From: Salinarimonas sp.
GTDB taxonomy: Bacteria > Pseudomonadota > Alphaproteobacteria > Rhizobiales > Beijerinckiaceae
Direction: 5' to 3'
Length of the DNA stretch: 36,620 nt
Assembly (NCBI GenBank): GCA_020832565.1
Contig: JAFIEI010000040.1
Location: forward strand, 1 to 36,620
Shown: positions 25,068 to 35,020 of the stretch, piece after piece
Layout of the letters: every line of letters starts with the position of its first letter
Numbering within the stretch: position 1 is the first letter of the stretch
The notes under the pieces: generated by a model
Seen by the model: only the letters and a program-made list of their open reading frames with translations
Databases searched by the model: none
Told to the model about the DNA's origin: nothing
Translations under genes and position numbers: made by a program

Positions 25068-25956
25068 ATCCCGCGACACAGCGCTGCACAAGGAAAACTG
25101 GCGCGAAGTCCCGTTGCAGAAGACGACGCGCCGGGCTCCCGATTCGGGCAAAGGCGGCTCGGGGAAAGGCGACCTGCGCCCGGTGCCGTTTCGCGGTGGC
25201 GGCTTCACCTACACACCGCGCGGCCTGATTTCGCCGCTCGTCTTCATCGCCCTGATCGGGCTTTGGGAGCTGGGCTCGCAGACCGGTTTCATCAGTCCGA
25301 TCGCCCTGCCCGCCCCCTCCGCCGCCTTCGGTGCTTTCGTCGATCTGGTGCGCACTGGAACGCTGTGGCGTCATCTCGAGGCGAGCTTGTTCCGGCTCAT
25401 CGTCGGCTGGACGCTGGGCACCGCGATCGGTGTCGCCGTCGGGCTTGCCATCGCGCTGTTCTCCGTGATGCGCGCCGGGCTCTCGCCGGTAGTCTCGGCG
25501 CTGTTTCCGATCCCCAAGATCGCGCTGCTGCCGCTCTTCATCGTCTGGTTCGGCATCGGCGAGGGCTCGAAAGTGGCGACGATCCTGTTCGGCGCCTTCT
25601 TCCCCACCGTGATCGCGACTTATGGCGGCGTCGACAATGTCGACCGCAACCTCATCCGCATGGGCCAGTCCTTCGGGCTGTCCTGGCTGTCGATCGTGCG
25701 CAAGATCATCATTCCCGGCGCGATGCCGGCGATCCTCTCGGGTTTCCGGATCTCGGCCTCCATCGCGATCGTCCTGCTCGTCGCTGCCGAAATGATCGGC
25801 GCGCAGTTCGGCATCGGCGCCTATATCCTGATGGCGGGATCGCTTTTCGCGATCGAGCAGCTCATCGCCGGCGTGGCGATGCTGTCGATCCTCGGGTTGA
25901 CAATCAGCTGGCTGATCGGACGGGCCGAGCGCTACTTCCTCACCTGGCGCACCTGA
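25057..25956 (+). CDS. ABC transporter permease (SsuC/TauC type)
   Basis: This membrane subunit of the importer has 299 residues and about six helices. The BPD_transp_1 coupling loop is seen as AQSFGLS-type GQSFGLSWLSIVRKIIIPGAMP. The first 50 residues are polar and not part of the fold. The ATG at 25057 lies eight bases after GGAG inside the ATPase gene; the open frame extending to 24790 is only overlap. The last codons form the first unit of a 14-bp triple repeat. Confidence 0.94.
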   Translation: MPTESRDTALHKENWREVPLQKTTRRAPDSGKGGSGKGDLRPVPFRGGGFTYTPRGLISPLVFIALIGLWELGSQTGFISPIALPAPSAAFGAFVDLVRTGTLWRHLEASLFRLIVGWTLGTAIGVAVGLAIALFSVMRAGLSPVVSALFPIPKIALLPLFIVWFGIGEGSKVATILFGAFFPTVIATYGGVDNVDRNLIRMGQSFGLSWLSIVRKIIIPGAMPAILSGFRISASIAIVLLVAAEMIGAQFGIGAYILMAGSLFAIEQLIAGVAMLSILGLTISWLIGRAERYFLTWRT

Positions 25957-25984
25957 CCTGGCGCACCTGACCTGGCGCACCTAA
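25943..25984 (+). repeat. Three tandem 14-bp units at the permease 3' end
   Basis: CCTGGCGCACCTGA occurs at 25943-25956 and 25957-25970, with a third copy at 25971-25984 that ends in TAA instead of TGA. The first unit contains the permease stop codon. The unit length is not a multiple of three and the extra copies are non-coding, which is consistent with slippage. Confidence 0.9.
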
Positions 25985-26052
25985 GACGGCACATCCGGAT
26001 CGCCCAGGCGCCGCGATCCGGTCGAAAACCCGATCCGCATGGGTGGTTTCCA

Positions 26053-26084
26053 CACTTGCCCCAGCGGCATGCTCGGGCAAAGTG
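26053..26084 (+). promoter_or_regulatory. Inverted repeat upstream of hyuA
   Basis: CACTTGCCC and GGGCAAAGTG pair with one bulged base around a loop of about 13 bases. It lies in the gap of about 200 bases between the permease and hyuA and could be an operator, an attenuator or an mRNA-stabilising hairpin. Confidence 0.35.
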
Positions 26085-26159
26085 CGCGTTCGTGATGAAA
26101 CATGGCAATAAACGGGGGCTCGCGTGGTTCAGGAAAACGCGGCGGACGGACGTTTGAAC

Positions 26160-28229
26160 ATGGTCCCGCCATGGCGGATCGGAGTCGATGTCGGCGGCAC
26201 CTTCACCGATCTCGTCATGGTCGATGCGCGCGGCGCGCTGATGATCGTGAAGACACCATCCGTCCCTTCCAATCCCGGCGAGGGGGTGCTCGACGCCGTG
26301 CGCAAGGCGGCGGCCCGGCTCGCGGTGCCGGTGGCGGATTTCCTCGCGCAATGCCGACTCTTCGTCCACGGCTCGACGGTGGCCACCAACACGGTGCTCG
26401 AAGGCAAGGGCGCGAAGGTCGGGCTCCTGACCACCGAGGGCTTCCGTGACAGTCTGGAAATCCGGCGCGGCATGCGCGAGAACCCGTGGGATCACCGCAA
26501 GCCCTTCCCGCCGGCCTTGGTGCCGCGCTATCTACGCCTGCCCGTGCGCGGTCGCCTCGACAGCAACGGCGCGGAAGTCGCGGCGCTGGAGACCGCCGAT
26601 GCGGCCGCCGCCGGCGAGGCCTTCACCCGCGAGGGCGTCGAGGCCGTCGCCATCTGCCTGTTCAATTCCTATACGGATGGCCGCCACGAGGATGAAGCGG
26701 CGCAGGCCCTGGGCGAGAGCTGGTCCGGCGAATGGATCAGCCGCTCCAGCGCCATCGCACCCACCATCGGCGAATACGAACGCACATCGACAGCAGTGAT
26801 GAACGCCTATGTGGCGCCGCGCGTGGTCACCTATCTGCGCGATCTCGCAGCCGAGCTGCAGCGCCTCGGCCTGCCGGGTGCCCTCCTGATGAGCCAGAGC
26901 AATGGCGGCGTCGTCTCCGTCGCCCAGATCGCCGACCGCCCGGTCAACCTCGTCCTCTCCGGCCCCGCTGCGGGCGTGGGGGCGATGACGCTGGCTGCCA
27001 ATGCGCTGGGCGACGACAATCTGATCTCGATGGAGATCGGCGGCACCTCCTGCGACGTCGCCCTGATGAGCGCGGGCCAGGTGGCGACGAGCGACGCGCT
27101 CGAAATAGACGGCTATCACCTCGCCGTGCCCTCCGTCGAAATCCACACCGTCGGCGCGGGCGGCGGCACCATTGCCGGAGTCGATGCGGCGGGCATGCTC
27201 TTCGCCGGTCCCAAGGGCGCCGGCGCGCGACCCGGCCCGGCCTGTTACGGCCATGGCGGCACCGAGCCGACGGTCACCGATGCGCAGCTTGTGCTCGGAC
27301 GTCTGGCGCCCGGCGCCTATGCCGGCGGCTCAGTGACCCTCGATCGCGAACTGGCCCGCGAGGCGATCCGCGCGCGCATCGCCGAGCCGCTGGGTATCAG
27401 CATCGAGGATGCGGCGTCAGGCATCATCCGGCTGGTCGAGCAGCATCTCCTGCATGCGGTCGAGCGGATTTCCGTGCAGCGTGGCTTCAATCCCGCCGGC
27501 TTCACCCTCGTTCCCGCCGGCGGCGCCGGGCCGCTGCACGGTCCGAGCGTCGCGGCGATGCTGGGGGCCAGACGCGTCTACGTGCCCCGCCAGGCCGGAG
27601 CTTTCTGCGCCATGGGGCTTTTGCAATCGGATGTCCGGCAGGACTACATCCAGGTCTTCATGCGTGAACTTGATGGCGATGTCGCGCAGGCAGCGCAAGC
27701 AGGCTTTGCCCAGTTGCGTACCCGCGCCGGAGAGACCCTCACCCGAGAAGGCTTTACCGACGATCAGGCCGCATACCGGCGCGCCCTCGATCTGCGCTAT
27801 CGCGGCCAGCAATGGGATCTGCGGGTGGAGCTTCCCGATGGTGAGGAATTCGATCCTGCTCTCGTGCGGCGTCTCTTCGAGGCGGAATACGAGCGCCAGT
27901 TTGGCCATATCCAGCCCGGCGGCGCCATCCAGATCACCAGCCTGCGCATGGCCGGTTTCGGCCTGCTGCCCCCGCTCGAAGCCGCATCGGCGCCCGCGAG
28001 CAAGGAAAGTCCTCAACGACGCGAGACCAGGCGGGTCTGGTTTGCCGACGGCTGGCACGACACCGCAATCTTCGACGGCGCCGATCTCGCACCGGGCCAG
28101 TCGATCGCAGGCCCGGCCATCGTCACCGAGCAGACCATGACCGCGATCGCCCGTCCCGGCGATACGCTTACCGTCGATGCGGCGGGCAATTTCATCATCG
28201 ATCTCGCCGAGAGGGGAGCCACGGCATGA
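26160..28229 (+). CDS. hyuA: Hydantoinase/oxoprolinase subunit A
   Basis: This is the A subunit of an ATP-dependent cyclic-amide hydrolase of the HyuA family (N-methylhydantoinase A, 5-oxoprolinase; also the related acetone/acetophenone carboxylases). The actin-like ATPase motif RIGVDVGGTFTDLV is at the N-terminus. Further blocks are HGSTVATNTVLEGKGAKVGL, GPAAGVGAM, SMEIGGTSCDVAL and VGAGGGTIAGVDAAG. The 689-residue length is normal. ATG at 26160 places the conserved motif right at the N-terminus; an in-frame GTG at 26124 after GGGGG is an alternative adding 12 residues. It overlaps hyuB in ATGA. The substrate is unknown, probably the compound taken up by the upstream transporter. Confidence 0.9.
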   Translation: MVPPWRIGVDVGGTFTDLVMVDARGALMIVKTPSVPSNPGEGVLDAVRKAAARLAVPVADFLAQCRLFVHGSTVATNTVLEGKGAKVGLLTTEGFRDSLEIRRGMRENPWDHRKPFPPALVPRYLRLPVRGRLDSNGAEVAALETADAAAAGEAFTREGVEAVAICLFNSYTDGRHEDEAAQALGESWSGEWISRSSAIAPTIGEYERTSTAVMNAYVAPRVVTYLRDLAAELQRLGLPGALLMSQSNGGVVSVAQIADRPVNLVLSGPAAGVGAMTLAANALGDDNLISMEIGGTSCDVALMSAGQVATSDALEIDGYHLAVPSVEIHTVGAGGGTIAGVDAAGMLFAGPKGAGARPGPACYGHGGTEPTVTDAQLVLGRLAPGAYAGGSVTLDRELAREAIRARIAEPLGISIEDAASGIIRLVEQHLLHAVERISVQRGFNPAGFTLVPAGGAGPLHGPSVAAMLGARRVYVPRQAGAFCAMGLLQSDVRQDYIQVFMRELDGDVAQAAQAGFAQLRTRAGETLTREGFTDDQAAYRRALDLRYRGQQWDLRVELPDGEEFDPALVRRLFEAEYERQFGHIQPGGAIQITSLRMAGFGLLPPLEAASAPASKESPQRRETRRVWFADGWHDTAIFDGADLAPGQSIAGPAIVTEQTMTAIARPGDTLTVDAAGNFIIDLAERGATA

Positions 28230-29998
28230 GCGCAGGTACCGCCATCGATCCGATCCTTCTCGCCCTGGTGCAGAACCGCCTCGACCATATCGCCCAGCAG
28301 ATGGGACGGGTGATGGTGCGCACGGCGCGCAGCCCGATCTTCAGCCAGGCGCATGACTTTTCCTGCTTCCTCGCGGATGCCGAGGGCACCGTCGTCAGCC
28401 AGGCCGACGGTATCCCGATCCATACGGGCGGCGGCGGTTTTGCCGCCCGCGCCATCGTCGCGCGCTTTGCTGGCGACATCGCCCCCGGCGACGTCTTCCT
28501 TTTGAATGATCCCTATGCGGCAGGCGGCAACCACCTCCCCGACTGGGTGATCGCCCGCCCGGTCTTCGTCGGCGACGATCATCTGGGCTTTGCCTGCAAC
28601 CGCGCCCATCAATCCGATATCGGCGGCGGCGCGGCGGGGACCTATAACCCGCAAGCCACCGAGATCTTCCACGAGGGGCTGCGCCTGCCGGTGATGAAGC
28701 TGGTCGAGGCCGAGCGGGTCCGCGAGGATCTGTGGGAGCTGCTCAAGCTCAATTGCCGCACGCCCGATCTCCTCGACGGCGATCTGCGCGCCATGCTCGG
28801 CTCCACCCGCATCGGCGCCGAACGCATCGCGGCGCTGACGGAAGAGCTCGGCACCGACCAGGCGCGGGCCTGTTTCGCCGGCATTCTCGATTACGCCGAA
28901 GCGCGCTTTCGCGCCGTCATCCGCGATCTGCCCGACGGCACCTATCGCGGCGAGGATCGCACCGACAACGACTGCTTCGACCCCGCCGAGATCATCACCC
29001 GGGTGGCGCTGACGATCGAAGGCGACAGGCTCACCGTGGATTTCACCGGCACGGATGACCAGATCCGCGGCTTCAAGAACTCCTCGCTGGCCAATACGGT
29101 GTCAGGCGTCTACACGGCGCTCTATTCCTTCTTCGATGCCGATCTGCCGCGCAACGAGGGCAGCTTTCGCGGCGTGACCATCATCGCGCCGGAAGGCAGC
29201 GTGGTGAATGCACGCCCGCCCGCGCCGCTGACCATGTGCACGGTTTTTCCCGCCCACGACATCATCCATGCCTGCTGGCGGGCGCTGGGCCTCGCGGCAC
29301 CCGAGCGCGCCCTCGCCGGCTGGGCGCGCAACGTCTTCGGCGTCACTTCAGGCACAAAGGAAGGCGCCGACGAGCCCTTCGTCATGTATCACAACAACCT
29401 CGCCGCCGGCGGGGGCGCGATCGAGGGCCGCGACGGATTCAACCAGATCGGCCATCTGTGCACTTTGGGCGGGCTGACCATCCCCAATCTCGAGGTCTAT
29501 GAACAGATCTACCCGGTGCGGTTCCTGCGCCAGGAATTCCGCTGCGATTCCGGCGGTGCAGGGCGCTATCGCGGCGGCACGGGGGTCGATTACGCCCTCG
29601 AAGTGATGGTGCCCGCGCTCTATTCCTTCCGTGGCGAAGGTCTGCGCACGCCGTCCGGCTATGGCGTGAATGGCGGTGACTGGGGGGCGGTCGGCGCGAT
29701 GGTGCTCTCGCCGCATGACGGCTCCGAGCCGGTCGAAGCGCCGCAATTCGGCCTGATGCATCTCGGTGCGCTCCATTACGAAGCCGCTTCACCGGGTGGC
29801 GGCGGCTGGGGTGACCCGAAAACCCGCGATCCGCAAGCCGTCCTCGCAGACCTGCGCGACGGGATCATAAGTGCGCAGGCCGCACGCGATATCTACGCCG
29901 TGGTGCCGGGCGATGATGACGCGAGCCTCGACATGGCGGCAACGCAGGCGCTGCGGGAAGAGCGCGCCGGCGCGCCGCCTCAATCCGCGTCGTCGTAG
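28226..29998 (+). CDS. hyuB: Hydantoinase/oxoprolinase subunit B
   Basis: This 590-residue partner of HyuA belongs to the hydantoinase B/oxoprolinase family, and the two subunits normally form one enzyme. Conserved blocks include MGRVMVRTARSPIFSQAHDF, FLLNDPYAAGGNHLPDW and NRAHQSDIGGGAAGTYN. The C-terminal part has EFRCDSGGAGRYRGGTGVDY and SPGGGGWGDP. It begins in an ATGA overlap with hyuA. Its 3' end overlaps the 3' end of the convergent phytase-like gene by 19 bases, so the operon ends here without an intergenic terminator. Confidence 0.92.
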   Translation: MSAGTAIDPILLALVQNRLDHIAQQMGRVMVRTARSPIFSQAHDFSCFLADAEGTVVSQADGIPIHTGGGGFAARAIVARFAGDIAPGDVFLLNDPYAAGGNHLPDWVIARPVFVGDDHLGFACNRAHQSDIGGGAAGTYNPQATEIFHEGLRLPVMKLVEAERVREDLWELLKLNCRTPDLLDGDLRAMLGSTRIGAERIAALTEELGTDQARACFAGILDYAEARFRAVIRDLPDGTYRGEDRTDNDCFDPAEIITRVALTIEGDRLTVDFTGTDDQIRGFKNSSLANTVSGVYTALYSFFDADLPRNEGSFRGVTIIAPEGSVVNARPPAPLTMCTVFPAHDIIHACWRALGLAAPERALAGWARNVFGVTSGTKEGADEPFVMYHNNLAAGGGAIEGRDGFNQIGHLCTLGGLTIPNLEVYEQIYPVRFLRQEFRCDSGGAGRYRGGTGVDYALEVMVPALYSFRGEGLRTPSGYGVNGGDWGAVGAMVLSPHDGSEPVEAPQFGLMHLGALHYEAASPGGGGWGDPKTRDPQAVLADLRDGIISAQAARDIYAVVPGDDDASLDMAATQALREERAGAPPQSASS

Positions 29999-31014
29999 TA
30001 GAATTCGAGCAACAGGGTGCGTTGCAGGATCGAGAAATTGTCGTCGGAAATCAGGCTGAGGACGAGGCGTCCGTCCTGCGTGCGATGGGAGGCGAGGCCT
30101 TCCATATTGTCGATCTGCTGACCCGGGCCGGCCTCGAAGATGACAGGGCCATCAAGCACGGCACCGGGGCGCAGATCAGCCCCCGGCAGGCGCCTGATGC
30201 GGGCGCCGACATCGCGCAGGATGCGATAGCGTCGCTCCAGCACGAGAATGTCGCCGTTCTCCAGATATTCCATGTCGGTAATGTCGAACCAGTCGTGGCG
30301 GGCGACATCGAAAGCGTGGTGCTCGTCACCATCAATCACAAAGCCCTGTGTCGGCGCTTCGGCGCCCCCGCGCGTGCGCTCGCCGATCACGACGACTGCG
30401 CCCGGAAAGGGGCTCGCCGGCGGCGCGACGGCGATCGCCTCGGGCCCCTTGTTGAAAGGCCAGTCGCGCATCTCCTCCGGTGTGGGGACGAACTCGCCGC
30501 GCGCGGTCAGACCGTCCTCGCCGAGATCGAAGCGCATGACGGCATTGGTGCGCTCGATGCCGATATGGGCGATGCCGTCCTGAATCGTGACGGCTTCGAC
30601 GTCGAAATTCTCAGTGCGCCCGAGCGGGGTACCGTGGAAATCGAGGATCGGCGCCATCGTCGCCGAGGAAAATCCGGCAATGCCGGCCTCGTCCTCGATC
30701 GTCTCGGCCTCCAGCCACTGGCCACGGTCACTGACCGCGATGAGTGACGCGCCGTCGGTCGAGCGCCACAGTCCGGAAAATCCACCGAAATGCGGATAGC
30801 GGTGATTGATCTCGAGCCCTGAACGAAAGGTCAGCTCACCGAAACGCCTGCGGGTACGATCGCGCGAATCGAAAAACGGAAGCCGGTCCACACGCGGCGT
30901 GAGCGTCGTGATCCCTTCGCCGGGTGTCGCGGAACCGCCGAGCATCGTTGCCGCGAGCGCGCCGCCGCCCAGCCGGGCACCGAGGCGCAGCGCACCGCGA
31001 CGGGTGAACCTCAC
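29980..31014 (-). CDS. Phytase-like (esterase-like activity) exported protein
   Basis: The 344-residue product matches the phytase-like domain family described as 'esterase-like activity of phytase'. It has a twin-arginine signal ([17 protein letters not shown]), then [44 protein letters not shown] and [28 protein letters not shown], the usual beta-propeller blocks. It is probably periplasmic. It overlaps cobT by four bases and is therefore in the cobS-cobT transcription unit. The biochemical role is unknown. Confidence 0.85.
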   Translation of the reverse strand: MRFTRRGALRLGARLGGGALAATMLGGSATPGEGITTLTPRVDRLPFFDSRDRTRRRFGELTFRSGLEINHRYPHFGGFSGLWRSTDGASLIAVSDRGQWLEAETIEDEAGIAGFSSATMAPILDFHGTPLGRTENFDVEAVTIQDGIAHIGIERTNAVMRFDLGEDGLTARGEFVPTPEEMRDWPFNKGPEAIAVAPPASPFPGAVVVIGERTRGGAEAPTQGFVIDGDEHHAFDVARHDWFDITDMEYLENGDILVLERRYRILRDVGARIRRLPGADLRPGAVLDGPVIFEAGPGQQIDNMEGLASHRTQDGRLVLSLISDDNFSILQRTLLLEFYYDDAD

Positions 31015-32912
31015 CGGCGCCCTCCGCCGGCCTTGCGGCGCGCGCCCGATCCGGTGCCGGGAATATCGTCCTCGAACAGCTCCGCAAGTTTCTCGGTCAT
31101 CACCCCGCCGAGTTCCTCGGCATCGACGATGGTCACGGCGCGGCGATAATAACGCGTCACGTCATGGCCGATGCCGATGGCGATGAGCTGGACCGGCGAA
31201 CGCGTCTCGATCTCCTCGATAACGCGGCGCAGATGCTTTTCGAGATAGTTGCCCGCATTGACCGAGAGCGTCGAATCGTCGACCGGCGCGCCGTCGGAAA
31301 TCACCATCATGATCCGCCGTTGCTCGGGGCGCCCGAGCAGGCGCTCATGCGCCCAGCTCAGCGCCTCGCCGTCGATATTCTCCTTGAGCAGCCCCTCGCG
31401 CATCATCAGGCCGAGATTGCGCCGTGCACGCCGCCAGGGCGCATCGGCGGATTTGTAGATGATGTGGCGCAGATCATTGAGGCGCCCGGGATTGGGTGGC
31501 TTGCCCGCCTGCAGCCATTGCTCGCGCGATTGCCCGCCCTTCCAGGCGCGGGTGGTGAAGCCGAGGATCTCGACCTTCACGCCGCAGCGCTCGAGCGTGC
31601 GCGCGAGGATATCGGCGCAGGTGGCCGCGACCGTGATCGGGCGACCGCGCATCGAGCCGGAATTGTCGATCAGCAGCGTTACCACCGTATCGCGGAACTG
31701 CGTGTCCTTCTCCTGCTTGAAGGACAGGGCCTGGAACGGATCCATCACGATACGCGGCAGGCGCGCCGGGTCGAGGATGCCTTCCTCGAGATCGAAATCC
31801 CACGAGCGGTTCTGCTGTGCCATCAGGCGGCGCTGCAACCGGTTGGCGAGGCGCCCGACCACGCCCTGCAGGCTCGAGAGCTGCTTGTCGAGATAGGCGC
31901 GCAGACGGTCCAGTTCCTCGGTCTCGCAGAGCTCTTCGGCCTGGATCATCTCGTCGAATTTCTGGGTATAGGCCTTGTAGTCGCCGGCGCGGGAATCATT
32001 GGCGCCGCCCGGGGGACGCCAGGATTCGGAGGCCTCTTCCGAATCGGCATCCTCCATATCCTCGGGCATCTCGCTGGTGGGACCGTCGGCGGCTTCCTGG
32101 GCGCCTTCCTGCATGTCCTCGTCGCCATCCTCGGTGATCTCCACCTCGGCGCGCTCGCCCTCGGCGCTGTCCTCGCCCTCGCCCTCCTGCTCCTCGTCGT
32201 TCTCCTGATCCTGCTCGTTCTCCTGGTCGTCGTCATCCTGGCTTTCGAGCGGGACTTCCTCGCCCATGTCGAGGGAGGTGAGCAATTCGCGCACGGAGCG
32301 GGCGAAGCGGTTCTGATCTTCCAGATTGTTGATGAGCGAATCGAGATTCTCGCCCGCACGCTCCTCGATATGGGAGCGCCACAGGTCGACGATCTTCTGC
32401 GCCGCCTTGGGCGGGGTGCGCCCGGTCAGGCGCTCGCGGACCATCAATGCGATCGCATCCTCGATGGGCGCATCGGCACGATCGGTGATGTCCTCGTATT
32501 TCCCGCCCCGGTGATAGCGATCCTCGAGCATCGCATCCAGATTGCCCGCCACGCCCTGCATCCGGCGCGAGCCGATCGACTCGACACGCGCCTGCTCGAC
32601 CGCATCGTAGACGGCGCGGGCATCCTGGGCCTCCGGGGCGAGCTTGCGATGAATCGTGGCATCGTGGCAGGCGAGCCGCAATGCCATCGAATCCGCATTG
32701 CCGCGCAGCACTGCGAGGTCATGCGAGGACATCTTGCGCGGCGGCTCGGGAAGGCGCGCCTTGTCGCTCATCAGAACCGGGCGATCAGCCGCATAGGTCA
32801 CCTCGAATTCCGGCTTGCAGGCGATTGCGCGCAGGCAGGAGGCGATAGAGCGTTTGATCGGCTCGTTCGGTGCTTCCTTGGCTTCGCCCGGCTTGCGGTT
32901 CGAGATCGACAT
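31011..32912 (-). CDS. cobT: Aerobic cobaltochelatase subunit CobT
   Basis: CobT works with CobS and CobN to insert cobalt into hydrogenobyrinic acid a,c-diamide in aerobic vitamin B12 synthesis. The 633-residue product has a helical N-terminal region and a very acidic linker at about 220-297 rich in Asp, Glu and Gln. A C-terminal von Willebrand A domain carries the MIDAS motif DNSGS, with Asp 416 and Ser 418 and 420. The ATG at 32912, after GGAG, matches the family N-terminus ([10 protein letters not shown]); the open frame further upstream is not family-like. It overlaps the phytase-like gene and follows cobS by 56 bases. cobN is not in the window. Confidence 0.96.
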   Translation of the reverse strand: MSISNRKPGEAKEAPNEPIKRSIASCLRAIACKPEFEVTYAADRPVLMSDKARLPEPPRKMSSHDLAVLRGNADSMALRLACHDATIHRKLAPEAQDARAVYDAVEQARVESIGSRRMQGVAGNLDAMLEDRYHRGGKYEDITDRADAPIEDAIALMVRERLTGRTPPKAAQKIVDLWRSHIEERAGENLDSLINNLEDQNRFARSVRELLTSLDMGEEVPLESQDDDDQENEQDQENDEEQEGEGEDSAEGERAEVEITEDGDEDMQEGAQEAADGPTSEMPEDMEDADSEEASESWRPPGGANDSRAGDYKAYTQKFDEMIQAEELCETEELDRLRAYLDKQLSSLQGVVGRLANRLQRRLMAQQNRSWDFDLEEGILDPARLPRIVMDPFQALSFKQEKDTQFRDTVVTLLIDNSGSMRGRPITVAATCADILARTLERCGVKVEILGFTTRAWKGGQSREQWLQAGKPPNPGRLNDLRHIIYKSADAPWRRARRNLGLMMREGLLKENIDGEALSWAHERLLGRPEQRRIMMVISDGAPVDDSTLSVNAGNYLEKHLRRVIEEIETRSPVQLIAIGIGHDVTRYYRRAVTIVDAEELGGVMTEKLAELFEDDIPGTGSGARRKAGGGRR

Positions 32913-32968
32913 GCGTCTTCGGCTCCGTTGATCGGCAGGCGCCGCTGCGGCGCGCCCTGTTCCCGTTC

Positions 32969-33973
32969 TCAGCTCAGCGCCACGTTCGCCACGCTTTCCT
33001 GCAGTTCCTCGCCGAAGCTGCGCTGATAGAACTCGGCCACGAGGGAACGCTCGAGTTCGTCGCACTTGTTGAGGAAGGTCAGCCGGAAGGCGAAGCCGAT
33101 ATCGTTGAAGATCTCGGCATTCTCCGCCCAGATGATCACCGTGCGCGGGCTCATCACCGTCGAGAGATCGCCGTTGATGAAGGCGTTACGGGTGAGATCC
33201 GCCACACGAACCATCTTGCTCACGGCATCGCGACCCTCATCCGTCTTGCCGAAGGATTTGACCTTCGACAGGATGATGTCGACCTCGTTGTCGTGCGGCA
33301 GGTAGTTCAGGTTGGTGACGATCGACCAGCGGTCCATCTGGGCCTGGTTGATCTGCTGCGTGCCGTGATAGAGCCCCGACGTGTCACCCAGGCCGATCGT
33401 ATTGGCCGTGGCAAACAGGCGGAAGGCAGGGTGCGGGCGGATCACGCGGCTCTGGTCGAGCAGGGTCAGGCGCCCGGAGGATTCGAGCACGCGCTGGATC
33501 ACGAACATCACATCCGGACGACCGGCATCGTATTCATCGAAGACGAGGGCGACATTGTGCTGGTAGGCCCAGGGCAGGATGCCGTCGCGGAATTCCGTGA
33601 TCTGCTTGCCGTCCTTGAGCACGATCGCATCCTTGCCGACGAGATCGATACGCGAGACGTGGCTGTCGAGGTTGATGCGCACGCAGGGCCAGTTCAGCCG
33701 CGCGGCGACCTGCTCGATATGGGTCGACTTGCCGGTGCCGTGATAGCCCGTGACCATCACGCGACGGTTATAGGCGAAGCCCGCCAGGATCGCGAGGGTG
33801 GTCTGCTTGTCGAACAGATAGTCCTCGTCGAAATCCGGAACGTAGCTGTCACCCTTGCTGTAGGCGGGCACTTCGAGGTCGCTGTCGATGCCGAAGGCCG
33901 TGCGGACGGATACCTTGGTATCCGGCAGCGCCATGGGCTTGTCGGCCGTGGGGGTCTCGATGGTGTCCTGCAT
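32969..33973 (-). CDS. cobS: Aerobic cobaltochelatase subunit CobS
   Basis: CobS is the AAA+ ATPase of the CobNST cobalt chelatase. The 334-residue product has Walker A GYHGTGKS at about 76-83 and Walker [14 protein letters not shown]. Further family blocks are [37 protein letters not shown] and [12 protein letters not shown]; length is normal. The start at 33973 follows GAGAGAGG; an upstream ATG at 34015 is less likely. It is the first gene of a cobS-cobT-phytase-like unit. No cobalamin riboswitch was recognised in the 95 bases upstream. Confidence 0.97.
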   Translation of the reverse strand: MQDTIETPTADKPMALPDTKVSVRTAFGIDSDLEVPAYSKGDSYVPDFDEDYLFDKQTTLAILAGFAYNRRVMVTGYHGTGKSTHIEQVAARLNWPCVRINLDSHVSRIDLVGKDAIVLKDGKQITEFRDGILPWAYQHNVALVFDEYDAGRPDVMFVIQRVLESSGRLTLLDQSRVIRPHPAFRLFATANTIGLGDTSGLYHGTQQINQAQMDRWSIVTNLNYLPHDNEVDIILSKVKSFGKTDEGRDAVSKMVRVADLTRNAFINGDLSTVMSPRTVIIWAENAEIFNDIGFAFRLTFLNKCDELERSLVAEFYQRSFGEELQESVANVALS

Positions 33974-34110
33974 ACATGCCTCTCTCACTGCGGTCGGCTG
34001 AAGACGGTCGCGCACGACCGATTTGCTTCACTTTCGTTAAACCTCTCGGCGCGGCGGCGCAATCACGCGAAGCTCATAAGAGGGTTGCGCGTTTTGGCGT
34101 GCCGCTTTTC

Positions 34111-34740
34111 TCAGCACAAACCCGCAGACCGGAGGGTATCGTGCGCGCGGATGATGTCACGCAGGCGTTCCTCGAAGGAGCGGTCTCCACCATGCGCATC
34201 CGGGTGGAAGCGCTTCACCAGGGTCTTGTACGTCGCCCTGATGGTGGCGGCGTCGGCGGTTTCGTCAAGGCCGAGAATGTCGAGTGCGCGCAGGACGGGC
34301 GCGGAAAGCCGCTTGCGCGGCGGCTCCGGCTTCGCCTTGGCCGCATGGTCGACACCCTCCCCGCGCAGCACGCCGAGCGGATCGGAATATTCCCAGTCCC
34401 GCGCGACCCCGGCACGCGCACCGCTGCTGCGCGCCGCACCCCGCTCGACGCCCATCGACCAGGTCGGACGGTGGCCGACGACGGCATCCTTCTGGAAAGC
34501 GGCCACCGCGTCGTCGCTCATGCCGTTGAAATAGTTATACTTCGAATTGTATTCGCGCACATGCTGGAGGCAGAAGCGATAATATTGCCCCTCCGCCCCG
34601 CGCCCCTTCGGCGCGCGATATTGCCCGGGCTCCTTGCAGCCGGGAAACTCGCAGGTCGGCGCGCGCGCGGATTCGCTGGCGTCATCGGCCTTGCGCGGCT
34701 TGATCCTTATGCGGTCGAACAGGGGCGATTTGAGATCCAT
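34111..34740 (-). CDS. J-domain (DnaJ-like) protein with N-terminal Cys cluster
   Basis: The 209-residue protein carries its J domain at the C-terminus (about 150-205) with the HPD motif at 179-181 (KRFHPDAHGG), which should stimulate an Hsp70 partner. The N-terminal part has CEFPGC (30-35) and FCLQH (Cys 57, His 60), a possible zinc site, and a conserved YNYFNGMSDD segment. This arrangement is typical of the J protein beside cobS and bolA in Hyphomicrobiales. I use the ATG at 34740 because the upstream frame to 34995 lacks family similarity. It is divergent from bolA and upstream of cobS on the same strand. Confidence 0.88.
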   Translation of the reverse strand: MDLKSPLFDRIRIKPRKADDASESARAPTCEFPGCKEPGQYRAPKGRGAEGQYYRFCLQHVREYNSKYNYFNGMSDDAVAAFQKDAVVGHRPTWSMGVERGAARSSGARAGVARDWEYSDPLGVLRGEGVDHAAKAKPEPPRKRLSAPVLRALDILGLDETADAATIRATYKTLVKRFHPDAHGGDRSFEERLRDIIRAHDTLRSAGLC

Positions 34741-35020
34741 GATACCGGCGATTATGTGCGTTGCGACACGATCGGCAAGACCTTTTGCATCATAAATTAG
34801 CCCTCCAGAGACCAACCCGGCCGATATGTCGCGCCCTCGCCGACGGCGAGCGCTCCCGATGAACCGAGCAGGCATAACGGGAAAATCTTTCCCGAGCGTG
34901 CACATTCCGGCATTCCGGTGCTCGCCCCCACCATTGCGGCACGCGCCTCGTGGCGCCATATCGCCGGGTAGGCGGAAATCACCGCATGAAGACAACAGGC
35001 ACAGGAAGGAAAGATCTCAG
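34741..35020. promoter_or_regulatory. Divergent promoter region, J-domain gene / bolA
   Basis: This 280-base gap lies between divergent genes. On the minus strand TATGAT (complement of 34789-34794) is a possible -10 about 50 bases before the J-domain gene, with a poorly spaced TTGGTC upstream. A GGGAAA/TTTCCC inverted repeat lies at 34879-34893 and a CTCGCC/GGCGAG repeat at about 34835-34850. On the plus strand, AGGAAGGAAAG precedes the bolA ATG. No further gene is supported. Confidence 0.35.

Noticed and set aside
31164-33026. Long plus-strand open frame opposite cobT
   Set aside because: It is the antisense shadow of the acidic CobT region; its hydrophobic composition comes from complementing Asp/Glu codons, and it has no family similarity.
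34016-34110. Cobalamin riboswitch before cobS
   Set aside because: The gap is only 95 bases and no B12-box-like sequence was recognised.
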